The notes under the pieces were generated by a model. It saw nothing but the letters and a program-made list of their open reading frames with translations. It did no database searches and was not told the origin of the DNA. Source: Myxococcales bacterium (GTDB lineage: Bacteria; Myxococcota_A; Polyangia; Polyangiales; Polyangiaceae). From it: a stretch of DNA of 42,449 bases. Position numbers and translations under genes: made by a program. Shown piece by piece: positions 16,087 to 22,820 of the stretch. Within the stretch, counting starts at the first letter, position 1; the number at the start of each line of letters is the position of its first letter. The DNA lies in contig JAGQJA010000157.1 of assembly GCA_020430845.1 (NCBI GenBank), forward strand, positions 1 to 42,449, written 5' to 3'.

Positions 16087-18339
16087 CTACTGCGTGCCGG
16101 ATTGCTGGATGCAGTGGAGCGTGAAGCGCGCGTTGACGAGCTGCGCGCTCGCCTCGCTGAGCTGCAGCGCGTGCGAGCACCGAGCGCTCGCGCCCTCGAC
16201 GTAGCAGAAGCCGATCTTCTCTTCGCGCGTGCACGTCTGTCCGGTCGGCACCGCGATCTGCGGGACGAGGCACGTGGGGCGAGGCGCGGCGTCGGCTTCG
16301 TCGGCGGCGCGCAGATCGGCGACGAGCTCGGGCGGGGCCGGCGCGAGCCCGTGCAGATCGCGGCACGCGCTCGACGGCCCTTCGTCGGGGAGCGTGGCGA
16401 CGACGACGCACGAGACCGTGCCGTCGGGCGCGATCTCGAGGCCGCGCGGCAGACACTGCGACACGAGACCGTCGGCGAGTCGGTCGACGATGGCGCGGGC
16501 GGCCGGCCTGTAGCCGTAGTCGTCATCGGCGGGGCGCGTGAGCTGCTTGGGGCAGAGCGACGCGACGATGGCGTGATCGCCCAGCTCGCGCGCGACCCAG
16601 AGCTCGCGCACGGTCGGGTAGGCCTTGCCCTTGACCTGTACGTTCGGATCGTCGGGCGCGCAGACGGGGGAGCGTCCGTCGCCGGGGCAGTCGCAGAGGC
16701 GCTTGTCCTCGCACGCCTTCCTCACGGGCTTGGGGCCGGCGGCGCTCTGCTCGAAGAGGTCGAACGTGCACGCGTACTGGAGGTCCGTCCCGCCCGTGTC
16801 CCACTCGCGGCCGTGGATCGGATCGGTCTGACCCGAGCCCGGCGCAGGGAGCCCAGGGCGCGGCGTCGTGCTCTGTCGCATGTGCGGGTCGATGCCCGTC
16901 TCGTCGAAGCGAGCCGGATCGCGCCCGAGCACGCGCGTCCAGTCGACCGCCTCGGCGCCCCCCTTCTCGGGCAAGAGCGTCGGGGCCACGCCCCCGATGA
17001 TGCCGAAGTAGACGAGGTCTCGGTTGCGCGGCCCGCGCGGGAGTCGGCAGAGATCGTCACCGGGCTTCGTGGGGAGGCGCGCCGCGAAGAGCGGGTTGGT
17101 GCACGACGGGCTCGGGGCGTAGCGACCCGACGCGTCGTGCTCCTTGCCGCGCGACGGCACGCGCGGCGCCGTGAAGCCGTCGACGTAACGCTGGATGGGG
17201 AAGCGCGGCTCGACCCCGTAGCGGCGCTTCATCGCGTGGAAGCGCACGTTGATGTCGTCCTCGGCGGCGCGGTAGCGCGGCGGCGCACACGCAGCGTCGG
17301 AGGGCGCGAGCGCACACGACGTGCACGCGTCACTCGCCGGGTCCGTCTCGCACGCGCGGGTCGCGCGGTAGGCGCCGTCGTCTTCGTTGCCGCCGAAGTG
17401 CGCCTCGGCAAAGCGCCACGCCGAGCCGTCGAACGCGAGAGGGTCGGCCCACGCGTCGTCCTCGTCGGTGAGCATGATCACGGCGACGAGCGAGTCCGGA
17501 CGGAGGAACGCGGCGCGCTGGGCGAGGAGATCCCCGTCGATGTCCACGCCGTCGTCGGGGTAGCGCACCTTGTCGCCGTCGCGCACGAGGCGCGACCATG
17601 GATCGGGCTGCACCAAGAATCGGTACGTGCTCTCGAGCTGCGCCTCGAGGCCGCAGCCACTCTGACCGACGCCGACGACCATGTCGGCAAGGAGCGTGGA
17701 GAGGCGATCGATGTCGCCGAGCTTCGCGCCCTGGGGCTCGGGGTGTCGGCGTTTGTCTTGGTTGCGCGGCACGTCGGGGTACCACGACAAGAATCCGTGT
17801 GGACCCGCTTCGGCCACGCGCTCTCCGCCGGCGCGCTGCGCGACGAGCTGCCCGCGGCGGTTCTCGTCGGCCCCTGCGCACGTGATGGGCTTGCCGCCCT
17901 GTCCCGGGACCGAGCCGAGCGACGTGCTGACGATGCCGACGTGCATGTCGGTGATCGGCTTGAACTCGGGCTCGGTGCCTGTGGGGCAGGCGTCGCGCGC
18001 GTCCTTCGCAGGGTCTGCGCGTCCGCCCGTCGGCGCGCGCGTCAGCACGTCGAGGCACCGTGGGCGGAGCAGCCCGACGACGAGATCGGGCACGGCGTCG
18101 GCGAGGATGCGCTGCTTGTCGGCCATCGAGCGCGAGTCGTCGATCACGAGGAGCAGGTCGACCTTGTCGATCGACTGCTGCGGCACGACGACCTCGAAGC
18201 TCGTCTTGGTCGACGGTTCGATGGCGGTGACGTCGCGCGAGATGCAGCCCGCGATGGGCGCGGCCGCGAGGCACGTGAAGGCGATCGCGCGGCGCACCCA
18301 TGCGCCCGCGCGCGGTGGGCGCGTCGTGGTGTCGGTCAT
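16087..18339 (-). CDS. von Willebrand factor A-domain lipoprotein
   Basis: A 750-residue predicted lipoprotein: a twin-basic N-terminus, a hydrophobic segment and PIAGC with Cys32. A vWA domain begins near residue 58 (SIDKVDLLLVIDDSRSM) with a complete MIDAS metal site D67-x-S69-x-S71 and, later, VAVIMLTDEDD. Long inserts rich in Cys, Arg and Pro break the domain (Cys pairs such as DACTSCALAPSDAAC and CEDKRLCDCPG). This insert-rich vWA lipoprotein type is common in Polyangia. It probably mediates metal-dependent adhesion or protein binding at the cell surface; the partner is unknown. A 20-base inverted repeat lies 53 bases before the ATG. Confidence 0.82.
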   Translation of the reverse strand: MTDTTTRPPRAGAWVRRAIAFTCLAAAPIAGCISRDVTAIEPSTKTSFEVVVPQQSIDKVDLLLVIDDSRSMADKQRILADAVPDLVVGLLRPRCLDVLTRAPTGGRADPAKDARDACPTGTEPEFKPITDMHVGIVSTSLGSVPGQGGKPITCAGADENRRGQLVAQRAGGERVAEAGPHGFLSWYPDVPRNQDKRRHPEPQGAKLGDIDRLSTLLADMVVGVGQSGCGLEAQLESTYRFLVQPDPWSRLVRDGDKVRYPDDGVDIDGDLLAQRAAFLRPDSLVAVIMLTDEDDAWADPLAFDGSAWRFAEAHFGGNEDDGAYRATRACETDPASDACTSCALAPSDAACAPPRYRAAEDDINVRFHAMKRRYGVEPRFPIQRYVDGFTAPRVPSRGKEHDASGRYAPSPSCTNPLFAARLPTKPGDDLCRLPRGPRNRDLVYFGIIGGVAPTLLPEKGGAEAVDWTRVLGRDPARFDETGIDPHMRQSTTPRPGLPAPGSGQTDPIHGREWDTGGTDLQYACTFDLFEQSAAGPKPVRKACEDKRLCDCPGDGRSPVCAPDDPNVQVKGKAYPTVRELWVARELGDHAIVASLCPKQLTRPADDDYGYRPAARAIVDRLADGLVSQCLPRGLEIAPDGTVSCVVVATLPDEGPSSACRDLHGLAPAPPELVADLRAADEADAAPRPTCLVPQIAVPTGQTCTREEKIGFCYVEGASARCSHALQLSEASAQLVNARFTLHCIQQSGTQ

Positions 18340-18391
18340 GATCGCTGATGACCGGCGCGCGCGGGTTCCGTCGCGCGCCCGCGCGTCGTGA

Positions 18392-18411
18392 CACGAATTT
18401 GATAATTCGTG
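18392..18411. promoter_or_regulatory. AT-rich inverted repeat upstream of the vWA gene
   Basis: CACGAATT (18392-18399) and AATTCGTG (18404-18411) around TGAT. It is a perfect 8-base dyad, 53 bases upstream of the ATG at 18339 and 15 bases after the stop of the sigma operon. No T-run follows it, so an operator fits better than an intrinsic terminator. Confidence 0.5.
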
Positions 18412-18425
18412 CTACGGAAGCAACG

Positions 18426-19160
18426 TCAGCGGGCGAGCGCGTGTCCGGGGTGGCGCAGACGCAGCGCGACCTCGACCGCGGCGGCCTCGTCGGCGCGGCC
18501 CAGCGCTCGGAGCGCACGAGCCTCGAGCTTCATCTCTTCGGGCTCGAGCGCGCGGGCGCCCTCGGAGCGTGCGCGCCTCGCGAGCGTGAGCGCCGTCGAT
18601 GCGTCGCCGGCACGCAGGGCCGTGCGGGCGCGAGACACCAGGTCGGCCTCGTGAGACAAAGCGTCGCCTGGCTCTCCGCTCTCGGCGGCTCGGGCCGTCG
18701 CAGTCGGTCGCGCGGCGGGGGCGTGGGTCGTGGGGCCGAACGCGGTGATCGGGGTGGCCGGCGTGCTCACGCGTACGCGGACATCGCCCGCCGGAGCGTG
18801 GACGTCGCCCGTCGGCTCGGGCCGCGCGTGCTCGGGAGGGGCGGGGCGCGTCGTGGGGACCTCGCCAGCCGGCGAGACATGCGCCGCGGGCGTCGTCACG
18901 CGGGGCGGTACGTCTGCGCGCGTGCTCGGGTCGGGGGCCGAGAGCGCGAGCGCTACGATGGCCGTGCCGATCGTGGCGAGGATCGTCGTCGCGACGCCTC
19001 CCGCCGAAGACGCGGCGGCGGCCGGGGCCTTCATCGCCGCGGCCGCGGACACCGCGGCGCCCGCGCCTGTCGCGGTGGCGATCTGATCCCACATCGCGTC
19101 GCGGCGATCGGCGGGCGGACCGTCTTCCCGCGCGAGGTCGAACAAGGACTGAGCGCTCAT
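18426..19160 (-). CDS. Anti-sigma-like membrane protein with helical repeat tail
   Basis: A 244-residue protein coupled to the ECF sigma gene (ATGA overlap). A short cytosolic N-terminus (about 45 residues, LFDLAREDGPPADRRDAMW) precedes one hydrophobic segment at about 55-75 (VATTILATIGTAIVALAL). A long Pro/Thr/Ala-rich exported stretch follows to about 160. The C-terminal 80 residues are helical and TPR-like (LVSRARTALRAGDASTALTLARR, ending RLRHPGHALAR). This layout recurs next to ECF sigma genes in myxobacteria and suggests an anti-sigma factor or sensor. The N-terminal stretch shows no clear zinc-binding anti-sigma motif (no HxxxCxxC), so the role rests on gene position. Confidence 0.7.
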   Translation of the reverse strand: MSAQSLFDLAREDGPPADRRDAMWDQIATATGAGAAVSAAAAMKAPAAAASSAGGVATTILATIGTAIVALALSAPDPSTRADVPPRVTTPAAHVSPAGEVPTTRPAPPEHARPEPTGDVHAPAGDVRVRVSTPATPITAFGPTTHAPAARPTATARAAESGEPGDALSHEADLVSRARTALRAGDASTALTLARRARSEGARALEPEEMKLEARALRALGRADEAAAVEVALRLRHPGHALAR

Positions 19161-19771
19161 GCCGGCTCTCCCGCGCTGCGCAGCGCCCGCTCGAGCTCGG
19201 CACGCCCGACACGGAGCCGCGAGTAGACGGTGTTGACGGGGATGTCGAGCGCGCGGGCGATCTCGGGCGCCGTCATCTGCTCGATCTCGTGCAGCACCAC
19301 GACGGCGCGCCGACCGAGGTCGAGCGTATCGAGCGCGCGGTCGAGCTGCTCGAGCCGCCTCTTGCGCGTGAGCTCGGCGGGCTGCGGGGCCTCGAGCGAC
19401 TGGCGCTCTTGGGCGGCGCCGCCGTCGGGATCGACCGGGTGGCGCCGGCGGTGTCGTCGCGCCTCGGCCGCGACGCGCAGCGTGATCTGGAAGAGCCACG
19501 CGCGCGGACCGTGACCGAGGTCGACGTAGCCGTCGAAGCGTCGGTGCGCGACGACGAACACCTCTTGGGCGCGATCCTCCACGTCTGCGTCGGCGACGCC
19601 GAGGCGACGCAGGTTGCGCCACACGAACGAGATGTGCGCGTCGTACATCGCGCGGAACGCCTTGGGGTCGATCTCCGCGCGCGGCGCAACGCCGCTCGCC
19701 GGCGGGCTGGTGACCGGATCCGCGTTCGGCCCCGCGTCGATGTCGACCGGAAGCGTCGCCGACGCGGTCAC
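19157..19771 (-). CDS. ECF-type RNA polymerase sigma factor
   Basis: A 204-residue group IV sigma factor. Region 2 spans about 40-107: FRAMYDAHISFVWRNLRRLG, then the core-binding DVEDRAQEVFVVAHRRF and ARAWLF-like GPRAWLFQITLRVA. Region 4 spans about 141-199: LDTLDLGRRAVVVLHEIEQMTAPEIARALDIPVNTVYSRLRVGRAEL, a clear helix-turn-helix. The preceding 40 residues are Pro/Ala-rich. The start is GTG 19771, which overlaps the stop of the upstream gene by four bases (GTGA). The frame is open further upstream, but there it is Arg-rich shadow sequence. It directs RNA polymerase to unknown promoters, probably including its own operon. Confidence 0.93.
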   Translation of the reverse strand: MTASATLPVDIDAGPNADPVTSPPASGVAPRAEIDPKAFRAMYDAHISFVWRNLRRLGVADADVEDRAQEVFVVAHRRFDGYVDLGHGPRAWLFQITLRVAAEARRHRRRHPVDPDGGAAQERQSLEAPQPAELTRKRRLEQLDRALDTLDLGRRAVVVLHEIEQMTAPEIARALDIPVNTVYSRLRVGRAELERALRSAGEPA

Positions 19772-20772
19772 TGCAACCTCCAGGACAGTCCCAACAGGCC
19801 CGCCGCCGTCGCGACCGCGGGCGACGATCCGAAGAGCTCGCTGCGTACGACGGCGAGCGCGGTCTCTCCGCGGAGCTCGACGGCGATACCTCCGCCGAGC
19901 TCGCCGCGCAGGTCGACGCCCGGGCCGACGCCGAGTCGGCCTATGACCTCGGACGATCGCGCGCCCGACACGGCGCCCCCGTCTGCGCTCTCTTGTCGAG
20001 CCGCGACGAGCGCCGCCGTGTCTGCGCCGAAGCACAGATCGAGCTGGATGCCTCGGCGCTCGATGTAGTTTCCCGGGATGCGTCGGCACAGGTCGAGACG
20101 CGCGCCGAAGAGCGTGGCGTGCCCGCTACCCGACGGCGAGATGGGCCGCGCGCCCGCGGGAGAGAGCACTTCTACGCCCGCCGCGACTGTGCCCGTGGCT
20201 CGCGCGAGCCAGCTCCCGCCGACGCCGATCGTCGCGAACGCCGCGCCGCCCGCGAGCGGCCCCACGCCGTGGCCCGTGATCCAGACGCCGCCGGCGCCCA
20301 GCTCGACCGGACGCGCGGCAGGGCCTTCGATGGGGACGTCTCGATCGGGCGCCTCGCCGGGCACGCGCGGGATGAACCCGTCGGCCCCGAGCGCGACGTG
20401 CACGGTCGCACGCTTGGTCTCCGGCGTCGGCGGCGGTGCCGCGGGGAGCTCGGCCGCGCGCTCGAGCTCTGCGTCGGCAACGAGCGAGGCCCAAGCGCCG
20501 ACGGCCTTCGACAAGCCAGCGCACGCGCGGCCACCGGCGGTCAGGCTTCGCACCGCGACCTGTTCGCCGCGCCCGTCCAGGATGCTCGCGTCGGCGCGCG
20601 TCCCGCGTGGGGCTTGCGCGAACGACACCTCGACGCGCCACGGCGCTTCGGCGCCACGAGAGGGGGCGCGGACACGGGCGAGCGCGGAGAGGAGCGCCGC
20701 CTTCGCCGCGTTCGCGTCGGCGCAGGCTGCTTCGCGGATCTCGACCGCGCCTTCGATGGGAACCGCGTCCAT
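19768..20772 (-). CDS. Beta-rich envelope-type protein, first gene of the ECF operon
   Basis: A 334-residue protein, from ATG 20772. The first 110 residues contain REAACADANAAKAALLSALARVR, a pattern found in myxobacterial proteins encoded beside ECF sigma factors. From about 170 to the end it is made of short amphipathic beta strands with Gly turns (FATIGVGGSWLARATG, ELGGGIAVELRGETALAVV) and ends in GLSWRLQ. That is like an outer-membrane barrel, though the last residue is not aromatic. No signal peptide is visible with this start or with GTG 20856, which is odd for a barrel. GGGGGA ten bases before ATG 20772 supports this start. It is coupled to the sigma gene by a GTGA overlap. Confidence 0.65.
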   Translation of the reverse strand: MDAVPIEGAVEIREAACADANAAKAALLSALARVRAPSRGAEAPWRVEVSFAQAPRGTRADASILDGRGEQVAVRSLTAGGRACAGLSKAVGAWASLVADAELERAAELPAAPPPTPETKRATVHVALGADGFIPRVPGEAPDRDVPIEGPAARPVELGAGGVWITGHGVGPLAGGAAFATIGVGGSWLARATGTVAAGVEVLSPAGARPISPSGSGHATLFGARLDLCRRIPGNYIERRGIQLDLCFGADTAALVAARQESADGGAVSGARSSEVIGRLGVGPGVDLRGELGGGIAVELRGETALAVVRSELFGSSPAVATAAGLLGLSWRLQ

Positions 20773-20826
20773 CAATCGACCATCCCCCACATGGCCGCTT
20801 GGACACGTCTCTGTCACATCAGAATG

Positions 20827-20834
20827 GAAATTTC
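20827..20834. promoter_or_regulatory. AT-rich segment upstream of the ECF operon
   Basis: GAAATTTC is an 8-base palindrome in a locally AT-rich stretch (20821-20838), 55 bases before ATG 20772. This is the probable promoter area of the sigma operon; no firm -35/-10 pair assigned. Confidence 0.25.
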
Positions 20835-20907
20835 TTTTCGGCGCGGAATGAGGCACCGGTGATCCGGCGGCGATGTACGCAGAGGTGCGCAGGGGCGCGT
20901 CCGGAGC

Positions 20908-21792
20908 TCACTGCGCGGCGCGGTGTGTCGCGATCTGTGCGGCCGTCAGCTCGCGATCGTAGAACGCCAGCTCGTCGAGGGTGCCCGTCCAGTTGCCCCA
21001 CACTTGCGGGAGGTCGATCGCCGCGCGTCCGCCCCCCGCGTCGCCTCCGTTGAGCACGCTGCCGTCTTGCGGGACGCCGTCGACGTACAGGTAGTCGCGC
21101 TCGAGCGCCGACGAGTACCCGTAGACGACGTGATACCACCTGGCCTGCACGGCCTCGGCCGCGGCCAACGTGTAGAAGAGGTGGGCGCCGCCCCGCCACC
21201 CCTCGGTCCGAAAGCGACCGGTGTCGTTCAGAAAGAAGAGGTCTCCCGTCTCGGGCGGACCCGTGCCGCCCGCGAAGACCATGCGCTGCGCGATCAGCAC
21301 CTTCTTCGCGACGTTGGACACCTGAAGGATCGCCTCGACGGCGAAGGCGCGGAGGCCGACGAAGGGAAAAGTGCCGCTGATCACGACGGCAGCGTCGGTG
21401 GACGCGAGGCCGACGCCGACGCGGCTGCCCCCACTGCCCGTGGCGCGCAGGCGCAGACCGCCCGGCGAGCCCGAGGAGAGGGAGCAAATCAGGGGAGAGC
21501 CCGAGACCTCGTTCTTGCAGACGTCGCCGCTGCTCTCCTCGAATCGGAAGTAGGCGATCGGCCGATCGCGCAGGATCGCCTCCGACAGCGGCTCTCCCGC
21601 CACGCCACCGTCGCTCGCGGCGTCGCTCCCGTCCGGGACGAGGGGGCGCGTCGCGTCGGGATCCAGGGGCGTGCCGCCGTCGGAGGCGCACTCGGGGCCG
21701 CAGTTGCCGCCCGAGAAGCCGTCGAGGTCCGCGAACACGGAGCACGCGACTAGGGACGCAGCTGCGAGCGTCAGACCCAGCCGTACGTGCAT
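20908..21792 (-). CDS. LamG/concanavalin-A-like lectin-domain lipoprotein
   Basis: A 294-residue predicted lipoprotein: MHVRLGLTLAAASLVAC with Cys17. An Asp/Gly/Ser-rich linker with one Cys pair (GGNCGPEC) follows. The rest matches the LamG/jelly-roll fold: PIAYFRFEES at the first strand, KNEVSG, then RWYHVVYGYS and DYLYVDGVPQDGS, and the closing GTLDELAFYDRELTAAQIATH, which is diagnostic. Such domains bind carbohydrates or proteins at the surface. ATG 21792 is preceded by TACGAT six bases away, so I rejected the longer frame to 22239. The hydrolase gene at 21846 ends 53 bases upstream on the same strand. Confidence 0.88.
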   Translation of the reverse strand: MHVRLGLTLAAASLVACSVFADLDGFSGGNCGPECASDGGTPLDPDATRPLVPDGSDAASDGGVAGEPLSEAILRDRPIAYFRFEESSGDVCKNEVSGSPLICSLSSGSPGGLRLRATGSGGSRVGVGLASTDAAVVISGTFPFVGLRAFAVEAILQVSNVAKKVLIAQRMVFAGGTGPPETGDLFFLNDTGRFRTEGWRGGAHLFYTLAAAEAVQARWYHVVYGYSSALERDYLYVDGVPQDGSVLNGGDAGGGRAAIDLPQVWGNWTGTLDELAFYDRELTAAQIATHRAAQ

Positions 21793-21798
21793 CGAAGG

Positions 21799-21804
21799 AT
21801 CGTA
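21799..21804 (-). promoter_or_regulatory. Leaderless -10 hexamer TACGAT of the LamG gene
   Basis: A six-base gap (CCTTCG) leads to ATG 21792. The same hexamer and spacing occur at the neighbouring hydrolase gene. Confidence 0.5.
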
Positions 21805-21845
21805 GCTGCGGGAGGTGGGCCGGGCAACGGCGCCACTCGCCGGCG

Positions 21846-22709
21846 TCAGAGCTCGAGCGCCAGCTCGTTTATGCGCCGCGCGATGCGCTCCGGCGCGTCG
21901 AAGTGCGGGCAGTGTCCCATCGCGTCGGGCTCTTCGACGACCGCGTGCGCGGGCAGGTGCTCGCGGAAGTACTCGAGGAAGCGCTGCGGGAGCAGGCGCT
22001 CGGACCGGCCCCAGATCAAGAGGACCGGCATGCGCAACGCGCCGAGCTGCTCCGGCGTCGGCGCGTCGTCGTTCGTCGCCGTCTCGAGCAATTCGCGGAT
22101 CGCGCGACGGCGCAAGCTCGCGGGGATCTCGTGCGCGATGACGCGCGCGAGGAAGGGCGTGCGATGGTAGATGCGGTCGACGAACGCGCGCGCTTGGCGG
22201 CGGTTGTTCACGTCGAACGCAGCGCGCATCTCGGTCCACTCCTCGTCTGTCGCGCGTGCCCCCGCCGGAGACAGGAGCACGAGCGCGCGCACGCGTTCGG
22301 GCCGCGCGATGGCGTACTGCAGCGCGACCGACCCACCGAGCGAGTTCCCCACGACGATGGCCGGCTCGTCGAGGATCTCGTCGAGCGCCTCGTTCGTCGA
22401 CGCGTAGAGCACGCTCGGGGTGAAGCGCGCTCGCGGCTCGTCGCTGAAGCCGTGCCCGAGCAGATCCGGCGCGACGACGCGCCTCGCCCGCGCGCGCACC
22501 CGACCGAACAGCGGCGCGAACGGCGTGGCAGCCGAGCCGATCCCGTGGAGGAACACCGTGGTGGGAGCTTGCCCGCCGCCGCGCGCGTCGTAGACGTGCA
22601 TCCGACCGTGCGCGGTCGGGACCTCGCGCGTCTCGTACCCCTGCTTCCGGAGGGCCGCCCGCGCGGTGCGCTCGAGGAGGGAGGTGAGTGGGGCTCGGAT
22701 CATGCTCAT
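21846..22709 (-). CDS. Alpha/beta-fold hydrolase
   Basis: A 287-residue cytoplasmic hydrolase of the esterase/epoxide-hydrolase/lactonase-like group. FLHGIGSA at 53-60 forms the oxyanion hole, PDLLGHGFSDEP is the typical strand-4 loop, and VGNSLGGS carries nucleophile Ser123. A four-helix lid follows (about 145-215). The strand-6/7 region has IWGRSERLLP, where Asp is usual but Glu237 is the best acid, and GHCPHFDAPE gives His266. The triad looks complete with Glu as an uncommon acid. The substrate is unknown. The start is ATG 22709 with TACGAT six bases before it. Divergent from the 774-residue unknown. Confidence 0.88.
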   Translation of the reverse strand: MSMIRAPLTSLLERTARAALRKQGYETREVPTAHGRMHVYDARGGGQAPTTVFLHGIGSAATPFAPLFGRVRARARRVVAPDLLGHGFSDEPRARFTPSVLYASTNEALDEILDEPAIVVGNSLGGSVALQYAIARPERVRALVLLSPAGARATDEEWTEMRAAFDVNNRRQARAFVDRIYHRTPFLARVIAHEIPASLRRRAIRELLETATNDDAPTPEQLGALRMPVLLIWGRSERLLPQRFLEYFREHLPAHAVVEEPDAMGHCPHFDAPERIARRINELALEL

Positions 22710-22715
22710 CGGCCG

Positions 22716-22721
22716 ATCGTA
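22716..22721 (-). promoter_or_regulatory. Leaderless -10 hexamer TACGAT of the hydrolase gene
   Basis: Followed by CGGCCG and then ATG 22709. Confidence 0.5.
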
Positions 22722-22807
22722 CCTCGCGTGGCCCGCGGGTGCTCCGCGCACGTCGCGACGGCGGCGAACGTGCTCTTGGACGGCATCCGTCCGGCGACGG
22801 GGAGAGG

Positions 22808-22813
22808 TAGCAT
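22808..22813 (+). promoter_or_regulatory. Leaderless -10 hexamer TAGCAT of the 774-residue protein gene
   Basis: TAGCAT, seven bases, then ATG 22821. No ribosome binding site is evident after it. Confidence 0.45.
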
Positions 22814-22820
22814 CGCGCGC

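Noticed and set aside
20773..20856. GTG start at 20856 for the first gene of the sigma operon
   Set aside because: It adds 28 residues without a signal peptide or domain match. ATG 20772 has GGGGGA in front, although GATGGT at six bases is only a weak -10.
21903..22820. 306-codon extension of the 774-residue protein
   Set aside because: It is antisense to the alpha/beta hydrolase gene, Arg-rich, and the promoter hexamer at 22808 fits ATG 22821.
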